The notes beneath the pieces were generated by a model. It did no database searches, was not told the origin of the DNA, and was given only the letters and a program-made list of their open reading frames with translations. From an uncultured cyanobacterium (GTDB lineage: Bacteria; Cyanobacteriota; Cyanobacteriia; Phormidesmidales; Phormidesmidaceae): DNA of 8,772 nt. The position numbers and the translations under genes were made by a program. The DNA lies in contig CALHGI010000493.1 of NCBI GenBank assembly GCA_938029995.1, positions 1 through 8,772 of the forward strand. Reading direction: 5' to 3'. This document shows, in pieces, positions 1 to 5,880 of this stretch (position 1 is the stretch's first letter; the number at the start of each line of letters is the position of its first letter).

Positions 1-1
1 T

Positions 2-454
2 GTGGGGCAAAATTGGGGAGCCCAAAAATTTGACCGAGTCCGCCTTGCCCTGCGCCAAAGCTTTTTATTCTGCATGGGCTGGGGATTATTCATAGCCCTC
101 GGCCTCGGCCTGGGGAGCCGCCTGCTCGCAGGGTTATTTAACCCAGATCCCAAGGTTATTGCCGTTGCCACCCAGTACTTGTGGCTAGTGCCCATCAGCT
201 ATGGCACCGCAGGCATCATCCAGGTCAGTAGCTCAGCCTTTAATGCCATGGGTAAACCCGTACCGTCCATTGTGATGACCATCGCCCGCATGTTTGGCCT
301 CTATATTCCCTTGGCCTACATTGGCAGCCGCATCGCCGGACCGACGGGAATTTTTGTAGCAGCGCTGGTGTCAAACTTGGTGGTGGGCCTAGGAGCCTAC
401 TGGTGGAATAATCGAGCCTGCAAACAAGCACCTCCCGCCAAAATAGCGGCCTAA
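2..454 (+). CDS. MATE-family multidrug/solute antiporter, C-terminal part (5' end outside window)
   Basis: The reading frame is open at the window edge and ends at the TAA at 452-454, leaving 150 residues of a family that usually has about 450 residues and 12 membrane helices. The first residues (VGQNWGAQKFDRVR) match the conserved GQNxGA loop of MATE transporters, which lies in the C-terminal half. Four hydrophobic segments follow, at about residues 18-40, 52-76, 88-110 and 112-135, and a short polar tail ends KIAA. MATE proteins sit in the cytoplasmic membrane and export organic cations or other solutes in exchange for Na+ or H+. The substrate cannot be told from this fragment. The family call is seen in the sequence; the export role is family knowledge. 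The GTG at position 2 is an internal valine codon rather than a start. Confidence 0.85.
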   Translation: MGQNWGAQKFDRVRLALRQSFLFCMGWGLFIALGLGLGSRLLAGLFNPDPKVIAVATQYLWLVPISYGTAGIIQVSSSAFNAMGKPVPSIVMTIARMFGLYIPLAYIGSRIAGPTGIFVAALVSNLVVGLGAYWWNNRACKQAPPAKIAA

Positions 455-476
455 GGAACGATCAATCAAGGGATGC

Positions 477-514
477 GCCCAAAGACCTGCGGTCAACTAA
501 CCGCCGGGTTGGGC
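477..514 (+). terminator. Stem-loop downstream of the MATE gene, possible terminator
   Basis: GCCCAA (477-482) pairs with TTGGGC (509-514). Inside it, GCGGT (489-493) pairs with ACCGC (500-504) around the loop CAACTA, and CC (486-487) pairs with GG (506-507). It begins 22 nt after the MATE stop codon. No T-run follows (AGTCCCTCTT), so it is not a classic intrinsic terminator. Cyanobacteria lack Rho and often use structured 3' ends, so a termination or 3'-protecting role is plausible but inferred. Confidence 0.35.
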
Positions 515-792
515 AGTCCCTCTTAGCCGCTGTAGCCACCCACCACTGCCGAAACACCAGGAAAAACAGAACGCACCTTGCATCGGCATAACCGCACGCT
601 CCCTCCGCTGCTGGGCTCAAACCTGTCCAACTCTAGAACAGTAATCTTTCCGTGAACGTGGCCCTTAGGCCCGTCGGTTCATCGTTTGCACCCTCGACTT
701 CCGCCCAATGGCCTACGTATTATCCAGTAGATGCCAGCCCTAACTAACGTTTAAGCACTCCGAAACTTTATCTAAAAAAACAGTCACATCAG

Positions 793-821
793 TAGAAAAG
801 CCCACGATAACTCAGTATATT
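793..821 (+). promoter_or_regulatory. Candidate sigma-70-type promoter for the STAS gene
   Basis: TAGAAA (793-798, four of six to TTGACA) and TATATT (816-821) are separated by 17 nt. This would start transcription near 828, inside the dyad at 811-846 and about 35 nt before the ATG at 862. A second candidate upstream (TCGACT 694-699, TATTAT 718-723) would give a leader of about 130 nt. Both are motif matches only. Confidence 0.3.
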
Positions 822-846
822 TCACTTACCGTAGTACTGTACTGAG
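811..846. repeat. Nested dyad overlapping the STAS promoter
   Basis: CTCAGTA (811-817) is the exact reverse complement of TACTGAG (840-846), with 22 nt between. A smaller AGTAC-T-GTACT dyad sits at 833-843 and overlaps the right arm. The left arm overlaps the candidate -10 box and the right arm ends 16 nt before the ATG. This could be an operator or a 5'-UTR hairpin; both readings are inference. Confidence 0.35.
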
Positions 847-861
847 TAATCTTTGCTACAC

Positions 862-1149
862 ATGAACGCACATTCGGTTACCTCCCAAGCTATCATTCAC
901 CTCCCCAGCCGTTTAGACAGTGTTATCTCACCATTTTTTGAAAAGGATCTGAAACAGAAGCTGCAGCCAGGCGTCACCCTCGTCATCGACATGGCCAGAA
1001 CTAAATTCATCGAGCCCGCCACCGCATCTATATTTTGGGAAGGGGTCCTACAATCCCATCGAGAAGGCGCAAAGATTGTTGCCAAGGGCATGAATGAACA
1101 AGTCAGGCTTGTTCTAGAGCGCTCGGGCCTACTGCCCCATTTGCAATAG
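862..1149 (+). CDS. Small stand-alone STAS-domain (anti-sigma-factor-antagonist-like) protein
   Basis: The protein has 95 residues and is essentially one STAS domain: a short N-terminal strand (IIHLPSRLD), an acidic strand (LVIDMARTKFIEPATASIF), then helix-strand-helix ending VRLVLERSGLLPHLQ, which matches the family's VR-x-LE-x-(S/T)GL ending. STAS proteins typically act by protein-protein contact in partner-switching circuits and are phosphorylated by anti-sigma kinases on the serine of a D-S-S-G-L motif. Here that motif reads I-E-P-A-T-A, so the usual acceptor serine is absent. An in-frame TTG at 853 would add three residues (LLH); I prefer the ATG at 862. There is no clear Shine-Dalgarno site. 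No kinase or phosphatase partner is adjacent, so the partner is unknown. The domain call is moderately secure. Confidence 0.75.
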   Translation: MNAHSVTSQAIIHLPSRLDSVISPFFEKDLKQKLQPGVTLVIDMARTKFIEPATASIFWEGVLQSHREGAKIVAKGMNEQVRLVLERSGLLPHLQ

Positions 1150-1243
1150 TGCTGAAAATACGCCCAATCCTTGAGCAAATCCATACCCACGAGCGCGCTT
1201 CTTTAGCTCATCTTCCCATTCCCTATTTTGAAACCCCCTATTA

Positions 1244-1343
1244 CCGTTGCTTATCCAGGGGATGGATCGATTGAAATACAGCCCATCAGGATTGCCCAGA
1301 TACCAGCATCCAACAGGAAACATCCAATAGGATCAGCAACGCC
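1244..1343. mobile_element. MITE-like element, degenerate copy A
   Basis: The left end CCGTTGCTTATCC (1244-1256) and the right end GGATCAGCAACGCC (1330-1343) form an imperfect terminal inverted repeat: xCGTTGCTxATCC matches on both ends apart from two bases, and further GGATG matches lie inside. TTA flanks both sides (1241-1243 and 1344-1346), a possible 3-bp target duplication. The interior has no transposase ORF. The right terminus ATCAGCAACGCCT is identical to that of the element at 8297-8390, and the left terminus is close (CCGTTGCT-x-AT-xx-AGGGG). Non-autonomous relict status is inferred. Confidence 0.5.
1308..1333 (+). repeat. Two tandem copies of ATCCAAYAGGAW, 14-bp period
   Basis: ATCCAACAGGAAAC (1308-1321) is followed directly by ATCCAATAGGAT (1322-1333). 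The 14-mer CCAACAGGAAACAT (1310-1323) recurs exactly at 5936-5949, where it is again part of a tandem pair. Here the pair lies just inside the right end of the MITE-like element. Confidence 0.6.
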
Positions 1344-1457
1344 TTACATATAGCGCATGGCTGAATGCACTCAGCGATCTCATATGGCCTGACCTATGTG
1401 CCCCCAACCATATGTATAGTGCTGTGCCCATAGTTCACAACAGAGAGGAGCACGCAA

Positions 1458-1547
1458 AACTATAGATATCACCACCCCGTACGGCGCAATCTGAGGAAGG
1501 CTTTCCTGAGATTGCGCCGTAGGTCGTAGCGCCACGATATTATAGTT
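1458..1547. repeat. Nested ~90-bp palindrome spanning the rnpB promoter
   Basis: The inner arms 1481-1498 and 1503-1520 (ACGGCGCAATCTgAGGAA and its reverse complement) pair at 17 of 18 positions around GGCT. The centre GGCT can itself pair (G-C, G-T), so the hairpin is almost loopless as DNA. Outside it, AACTATAGATATC (1458-1470) pairs with GATATTATAGTT (1536-1547) with one bulged base. The outer right arm contains the likely rnpB -10 box. There is no T-run after the inner hairpin. It may be a terminator/insulator for upstream transcription, an operator, or an inserted palindromic element. Confidence 0.65.
1538..1543 (+). promoter_or_regulatory. Likely -10 box of rnpB
   Basis: TATTAT lies 8 nt before the first base of the RNase P RNA P1 helix (1552). 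The overlapping TATAGT (1541-1546) is an alternative. The best -35-like hexamer, TTGCGC (1512-1517), is 20 nt upstream, too far for a strong canonical promoter, and it lies in the right arm of the palindrome. Confidence 0.45.
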
Positions 1548-1551
1548 AGTC

Positions 1552-1976
1552 GGAAAGAGTTGGTGCTGCGGTTGCGGGCTCAGTACGACTTAGCTTTACG
1601 GCTAAACGGGCTGAGCTTGAGGAAAGTCCGGGCTCCTGAAAGGTCAGGCTTGCTGGGTAACGCCCAGTGCGGGTGACCGTGAGGATAGTGCCACAGAAAC
1701 ATACCGCCGATGGGTTAGTAAGGTATACCCTTACGCCACAGGTAAGGGTGCAAAGGTGCGGTAAGAGCGCACCAGCAGTATCGAGAGGTGCTGGCTCGGT
1801 AAACCCCGGCTAGGAGCAAGGTCGCAGGGGTCATGGTTGACCTTTTTCCAGCCCCGCTTTTGGTGTACCGCTAGAGGCGACTGGTAACAGTCGTCCCAGA
1901 TAGATAACCGCCCGTTGGGGCTAGCCATAGGCTGGCATCAGCGAGAACAGAACCCGGCTTACGGCCGACTCTTTCC
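1552..1976 (+). ncRNA. rnpB: RNase P RNA (cyanobacterial bacterial type A)
   Basis: This is the catalytic RNA of RNase P, which removes 5' leaders from tRNA precursors with the RnpA protein. The 5' GGAAAGAGT (1552-1560) pairs perfectly with 3' ACTCTTTCC (1968-1976) to form P1, and G-U and G-C pairs can extend it to 1564/1964. The universally conserved blocks are present in order: GAGGAAAGTCCGGGCTCC from 1619, AGAGCGCACCAGCAG at 1764-1778, GGCTCGGTAAACCCC at 1793-1807, AGATAGATAACCGCC at 1898-1912 and CAGAACCCGGCTTA at 1948-1961. The 425-nt span is normal for the family. Ends are set from P1 and may be off by a few bases. Gene rnc follows about 50 nt downstream on the same strand. Confidence 0.97.
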
Positions 1977-1998
1977 ACTTTATTTATGCGCATAGGAG

Positions 1999-2015
1999 GG
2001 TGGGCAATACCCACC
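1999..2015 (+). terminator. Hairpin between rnpB and rnc
   Basis: GGTGGG (1999-2004) and CCCACC (2010-2015) form a perfect 6-bp stem around CAATA. It starts 22 nt past the end of rnpB and ends 12 nt before the rnc ATG. No T-run follows. A good Shine-Dalgarno-like AGGAGGG (1994-2000) overlaps the left arm but is too far from the ATG to serve it. It could limit read-through from rnpB, or be a site where RNase III acts on its own leader. Both roles are inferred. Confidence 0.4.
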
Positions 2016-2027
2016 AAACAAGGGTGA

Positions 2028-2789
2028 ATGGTCAGTAGCCAAACGGCAGTGGGCAGTGAACAGTGGACAACGAAAAATGATCCCCGGCGGCACCAAGAGC
2101 TAACGCAGTTCGTAGCAAAATTAGGCTTAGCCGAGGGTGCTCCTGTGCAATGGCCGCTACTGCATCAGGCCCTGGTGGATATTTCTAAATCGGCGGACCA
2201 AAATAATGAAATCCTAGAATTTTTGGGGGATGCGGCCCTGCGCCTAGCCGCAGCGGAGTTTTTGCAGGAAACCTATCCCCAAATGTCCGTGGGGGATATG
2301 GCGGCAGTGAGATCGCAGCTGGTGAGCGATCGCACCCTAGCCATTTTGGCCCAGGACTATAACTTCGGTCGCTACCTACAGATATCCCCCAGTGCGGCGG
2401 GGGATCGGGCGGGCAAAAGCTCCCGTCTAGCCGATGCCTTTGAGGCGGTTCTGGGGGCGCTCTACCTCAGCACCCATGACCTCAGCCTAATCCGCCCGTG
2501 GCTCGATGTTCGCTTTGAGCGCCTCACCCAAACCATCAAGCAAGACCCGGCCCGCCAAAACTATAAAGCCGCCCTCCAGGAACTCACCCAGGCCCATAGC
2601 AAACAGCTGCCTGAATATACCGTCTCAGAAATCAGTCAGAACCATGGCGATCCCGAACGTTTTTATGCCCAAGTACACTATCAGGGCAAACTCTGGGGAG
2701 ACGGTAAGGGTCCTTCGATCAAGCAGGCAGAACAACGGGCTGCTGAGCAAGCCTATCAGCAGCTAGAACCGGTACTAACCCCTGACTAG
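2028..2789 (+). CDS. rnc: Ribonuclease III
   Basis: This endonuclease cleaves double-stranded RNA, maturing rRNA precursors and some mRNAs and sRNAs in the cytoplasm. At 253 residues it is full length. The catalytic domain (about residues 19-160) carries the signature NEILEFLGD (60-68) with metal-binding E64 and D68, and the second acidic pair is in LADAFEAVLGA (D136, E139). A double-stranded-RNA-binding domain follows (about 177-248), with the typical NYKAALQELTQ start and the GxGxGxSIKQAEQRAAEQA ending. An in-frame TGA directly precedes the ATG at 2028, so the start cannot lie upstream. AGGG at 2021-2024 is very close to the ATG for a Shine-Dalgarno site. Residues 6-13 are encoded by heptanucleotide repeats and fall outside the conserved fold, so a later start such as GTG at 2049 is possible. 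The oxidoreductase gene follows after 37 nt. Confidence 0.95.
   Translation: MVSSQTAVGSEQWTTKNDPRRHQELTQFVAKLGLAEGAPVQWPLLHQALVDISKSADQNNEILEFLGDAALRLAAAEFLQETYPQMSVGDMAAVRSQLVSDRTLAILAQDYNFGRYLQISPSAAGDRAGKSSRLADAFEAVLGALYLSTHDLSLIRPWLDVRFERLTQTIKQDPARQNYKAALQELTQAHSKQLPEYTVSEISQNHGDPERFYAQVHYQGKLWGDGKGPSIKQAEQRAAEQAYQQLEPVLTPD
2045..2065 (+). repeat. Three heptanucleotide repeats inside the 5' end of rnc
   Basis: GGCAGTG (2045-2051), GGCAGTG (2052-2058) and AACAGTG (2059-2065) stand in perfect 7-bp register, and a related GTCAGTAG occurs at 2031-2038. This resembles the short tandemly repeated repetitive (STRR) heptamers known from cyanobacteria, including in and near rnpB genes of heterocyst-forming species. 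Seven is not a multiple of three, so a change in copy number would shift the frame unless the start lies downstream. Confidence 0.6.
2336..2343. repeat. HIP1 octamer (first of four)
   Basis: GCGATCGC occurs at 2336-2343, 3043-3050, 3545-3552 and 7881-7888, always in coding sequence. This highly iterated palindrome is a hallmark of many cyanobacterial genomes and supports the taxonomic reading of the window. Confidence 0.9.
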
Positions 2790-2826
2790 TGAGGGCCGTT
2801 AAGAGCAATCCATAGGAACAATTAAC

Positions 2827-3837
2827 ATGGGTCAAATTCAACTAGCCCTCATGGGGGTGGGCCGTTGGGGCACTCACCTCCTACGCAACTTTTTGGCCCA
2901 TCCCCAAATTCAGGTGCGGGCCGTGGTCGATCCGTTTGCCGAGCAGTTAGCGGCCACGGCCGAAAAATTTAACCTAGATGGTTCCATCGGGTTACTGGAG
3001 CGTTGGGAAGATGCCCTGGAAATTGAAGGTTTAGAAGCCGTTGCGATCGCAACCCCGGCCACCACCCACCAGGCCATCGTCACCGCTGCGTTGCAGCGAC
3101 AGCTCCATGTACTGTGCGAAAAACCCCTCACCCTCACCGCCGCCACATCTGCCGACCTGTGTCGCTTAGCCCAACAGCAAAACCAACAGCTGTTCATTGA
3201 CCACACCTACCTGTTCCATCCCGCCGTCTCCACCGCTAAGGAAAACCTGGTACGCCTAGGCCCGCCGCGCTATGGCTATGCCGCCCGCACCAACCTCGGT
3301 CCCGTCCGCCACGATGTAGACGCCCTATGGGACCTGGCCATCCACGACATCGCCATCTTTAACCACTGGCTCAATGCGGTCCCGAGCCGAGTCCAAGCCC
3401 AGGGGCTCAACTGGCTACAGCGTCCAGACCGTCCCCCCCTAGCCGATGTGGTCTGGTGTCGACTCCATTACCCCGGCGGATTTGAGGCCACCATTCATCT
3501 GTGCTGGGCCAATCCCCACAAGCAACGGCAATTATCCGTGGTTTGCGATCGCGGCAGCCTAATTTTCGACGAAATGCAGCCCGACGCCCCCCTCACCCTA
3601 CAAATGGGTCAGCTAGCCTCCGACACCTTTCAGCCCCAAGCCCTAAACACCTTGGCTCTCGAAATCCCCCAGCAAGAACCCTTGGCCACCATGTGTGACC
3701 AATTCGTCCACAGCGTTCTCACCAACCAGCCCTCTCCCCTCTCCTCAGGCACCGTCGGCACCACCCTAGTCGCCATCCTAGAAGCGCTCTCCCAATCCCT
3801 AGGGCAAGACGGTACATGGGTTGACTTGGCTTACTAA
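2827..3837 (+). CDS. Gfo/Idh/MocA-family NAD(P)-dependent oxidoreductase
   Basis: The protein has 336 residues, normal for the family. The N-terminal Rossmann domain opens with a dinucleotide-binding loop GVGRWG (residues 10-15) and contains the conserved VAIATPATTH segment and the EKP motif (98-100, in LCEKPLT), whose lysine usually takes part in catalysis. The C-terminal alpha/beta domain contains DLAIHDIAI (169-177), with the H-D pair typical of the sugar-acting branch. Family members oxidise or reduce sugars, sugar nucleotides, inositol or related compounds in the cytoplasm; the substrate here is not recognisable. AGGA at 2814-2817 is well placed before the ATG at 2827. It follows rnc by 37 nt and is probably cotranscribed, though I see no functional link. 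Third-position C use rises noticeably after the HIP1 site at 3043-3050. Confidence 0.85.
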   Translation: MGQIQLALMGVGRWGTHLLRNFLAHPQIQVRAVVDPFAEQLAATAEKFNLDGSIGLLERWEDALEIEGLEAVAIATPATTHQAIVTAALQRQLHVLCEKPLTLTAATSADLCRLAQQQNQQLFIDHTYLFHPAVSTAKENLVRLGPPRYGYAARTNLGPVRHDVDALWDLAIHDIAIFNHWLNAVPSRVQAQGLNWLQRPDRPPLADVVWCRLHYPGGFEATIHLCWANPHKQRQLSVVCDRGSLIFDEMQPDAPLTLQMGQLASDTFQPQALNTLALEIPQQEPLATMCDQFVHSVLTNQPSPLSSGTVGTTLVAILEALSQSLGQDGTWVDLAY

Positions 3838-3882
3838 AGCCCATCCTCCAAGCCCTAACGCCTGACGGGACTGGGGTTGAAC

Positions 3883-5880
3883 TTACCCCTCAACCTGCTG
3901 CCCCACCAAAACCTGCTCCGTAGCCGCCGGTGGATTCCCCTGGTCTGCCACCGCCTGGTTAGCCAACAGCGGCAGGCTTAAGGTCACCGACGTCCCCTGA
4001 TCCACCCCCGCACTGTAAAGGCTAATGCTGCCCCCCATCAGTTTCATAAAGTTCTTCGAAATCGCCAACCCCAGCCCCGTTCCTTCGTAACTACGGGTGT
4101 GGGTACCATCCACCATCACAAAGGGATGGAAGAGCTTTTGCTGATCCTTAGGTTCGATCCCAATGCCCGTATCCTGGATCGTCACACTCACCCGAGGCGC
4201 TGGCACCAGGTCCTCATCATCACTGGCAGCCACCTCAGACACCAATGAAATCTCGGCCTTAATACTGCCACTGTCGGTAAATTTAATCGCGTTATACACA
4301 ATATTCAGCAGCACCTGCTTTAACTTATCGCCATCCCCCTTAACCCAAATGGGGTCCGACTTGTCGGGGCGGTGGAGCGTCAATCCCTTTTGCTGAATCT
4401 GCAGGGCCTGCATGTCCAACACGTCTTGCACAATCTCCCCTAAATCCAAGGTATCTAAATCAAGACTGACGGTGCCCGATTCGATCTTGGCAATGTCCAA
4501 AATATCGTTGATGATCTTGAGCAAATGAATCGCCGCGTTATCCGCCCGCTCCAGAAACTCCAGTTCTTCCTCACGATCATCACAGCAGTCATCCCGCACC
4601 AAGCGAATACAGCCAATAATGGCATTGAGCGGTGTCCGCAGTTCGTGGGAGGTATTGGCCAAAAATTCATTCTTTAGCTGGTTAGCCATCTGGGCATTTT
4701 CCCAAGCCTCGCGCAGCTCTTGGGCCCCTCCCTCCAAACGCCGTAGCATGCGCTCTAGCACTTTACCCAGATAGTCCAATTCCCAAATACTGCGGTTGGG
4801 GGGCGCGGCCTTCACCTTAGAGGACAGATCCTGCACCTGTTGGGTATAGCGAATCAGTCGCTCCACAGGTAGAGAAAGGCTCCGGGCAACATAGAGCGCC
4901 AACAGAGCATTCGCCCCAAGCAGCCCAAGCGTGAGGAGAAATAAAATCATCCGAATTTCACCCAGCGCGTGGAGTGCCTGGTTCAGAGGCGTGACCGCCA
5001 ACACGTTCCAGGTATCCGTAATCTCGCGGGAAACCGGTAGTTGCGCGCCGCTGTAGCCAGCCAGCCACTCATCGCCATTCTCTAGCAAGCTAAACAGGTG
5101 TAGGGTATCGGCGTTGCCCACCCGAATACTGCTAATGATGCTGACAAACCGATCGGCCCCATGGAGATCATCCACCGACAGCCCCACCAGTTCAGGGTTG
5201 GGATGGGTCACCACAATCCCATTGGGATCAATGATGACGGTTTTACCCACCAAGGAACGAGGATTGGTGTCTTCTAACTGGGTAAACCCAAGCTGGGCAG
5301 ATAGGGTATAGCGCAGCTGGCCTTCCGGATTGTAAATGGGCGTTGCCACCGTCAGGTCCAGGAGGGAAGGGCGCATTCCCGGTTCGTCATCCTCTACTAC
5401 GGCGGTCACAGCATCGGCATCCGCCTGGACCGGACTATCTAGATCCACCAAATAAAAATCAGCATTCCCCGTGGGCTGCTGCTGCCAGGGCAGCTGTAGC
5501 GGTGTGGGCAGCAGGGGAGTATTACACGTTGTTGATATGACCGCACCGGTTTCCGCCTCAGTCAGCTCCAAACAGCCCACGGAGTGGGACGCAACCTTGG
5601 TATAACGGCTCAGGGTGACCGCCACATCATCCGCATCACCCGATTTTAGGGCCTGACTATCCGCCAATAGCAATAGTTCAGACTCTACGGCTCGCACACT
5701 GTCCTCTAAACCAGTCGCCTTATTAATGGCGCTGCTGGCTAGATTTTGCCGCGCGGTTTCCAACAAGCTAGACCGTGCTTTGCGCAGCGTAATTGCCTGG
5801 CCAAGCAACAACACCGGCGTACTCAGCAGCAAGATACGCAGCATTAATAACCGGCGAAATGAAAGAGGACGCTTAGCCAT
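3883..5880 (-). CDS. Membrane sensor histidine kinase with extracytoplasmic Cache-like sensor, HAMP, HisKA and HATPase domains
   Basis: The 665-residue protein has a first membrane helix at about 11-30 and a roughly 280-residue periplasmic region. That region's second half (VATPIYNPEGQLRYTL... VIIDPNGIVVTHPNPELVG... WNVLAVTPL) looks like a double-Cache sensor. A second helix follows at about 309-331, then HAMP (about 331-385) and HisKA with the phospho-acceptor H412 in SHELRTPLNAIIG. The ATPase domain shows N530 (VYNAIKFT), G1 DTGIGI (570-575), F-box FHPF (584-587) and G2 GTGLGLAISK. It is predicted to autophosphorylate on sensing a small extracytoplasmic ligand and pass phosphate to a response regulator. 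No receiver domain is fused and no regulator gene lies in the window, so it is an orphan here. Its 3' end converges on the oxidoreductase with a 45-nt gap. No good Shine-Dalgarno site precedes the ATG. Confidence 0.93.
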   Translation of the reverse strand: MAKRPLSFRRLLMLRILLLSTPVLLLGQAITLRKARSSLLETARQNLASSAINKATGLEDSVRAVESELLLLADSQALKSGDADDVAVTLSRYTKVASHSVGCLELTEAETGAVISTTCNTPLLPTPLQLPWQQQPTGNADFYLVDLDSPVQADADAVTAVVEDDEPGMRPSLLDLTVATPIYNPEGQLRYTLSAQLGFTQLEDTNPRSLVGKTVIIDPNGIVVTHPNPELVGLSVDDLHGADRFVSIISSIRVGNADTLHLFSLLENGDEWLAGYSGAQLPVSREITDTWNVLAVTPLNQALHALGEIRMILFLLTLGLLGANALLALYVARSLSLPVERLIRYTQQVQDLSSKVKAAPPNRSIWELDYLGKVLERMLRRLEGGAQELREAWENAQMANQLKNEFLANTSHELRTPLNAIIGCIRLVRDDCCDDREEELEFLERADNAAIHLLKIINDILDIAKIESGTVSLDLDTLDLGEIVQDVLDMQALQIQQKGLTLHRPDKSDPIWVKGDGDKLKQVLLNIVYNAIKFTDSGSIKAEISLVSEVAASDDEDLVPAPRVSVTIQDTGIGIEPKDQQKLFHPFVMVDGTHTRSYEGTGLGLAISKNFMKLMGGSISLYSAGVDQGTSVTLSLPLLANQAVADQGNPPAATEQVLVGQQVEG

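Larger units (their letters stand above)
455..852. other. Intergenic region with no recognisable gene
   Basis: These 398 bases lie between the MATE stop and the STAS gene. I see no tRNA or known small-RNA signature and no convincing ORF on either strand. The contents I can name are the stem-loop at 477-514, a TCGACT/18 nt/TATTAT promoter-like pair at 694-723, an A-run at 774-780 and the promoter/dyad immediately before the STAS gene. Confidence 0.5.
1150..1551. other. Intergenic region between the STAS gene and rnpB
   Basis: These 402 bases contain no protein gene I can support. They hold the MITE-like element at 1244-1343, a CATATGG/CCATATG inverted repeat at 1381-1414 with TATAGT at 1415-1420, and the nested palindrome at 1458-1547 that runs into the rnpB promoter. 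Confidence 0.6.

Noticed and set aside
455..852. Possible tRNA or small structured RNA in the first long spacer
   Set aside because: I could not fold a cloverleaf or find T-loop (GGTTCRA) or SRP/6S/tmRNA signatures on either strand.
1129..1323. 64-codon minus-strand ORF
   Set aside because: Its first half is encoded by the MITE-like element and its end overlaps the STAS gene on the other strand. No domain is visible, so it is probably a chance frame through a repeat.
1381..1420. CATATGG/CCATATG inverted repeat followed by TATAGT, considered as an operator-promoter
   Set aside because: Arms are short and themselves semi-palindromic, no -35 hexamer is at a workable distance, and there is no gene or RNA that needs this promoter before rnpB.
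1731..1928. 65-codon minus-strand ORF
   Set aside because: It lies wholly inside the RNase P RNA gene, whose conserved structure explains the sequence.
3875..3895. GGTTGA/TCAACC stem between the convergent oxidoreductase and kinase genes, considered as a shared terminator
   Set aside because: The stem is only 6 bp with a 9-nt loop, overlaps the last kinase codons and has no T-run on either strand.
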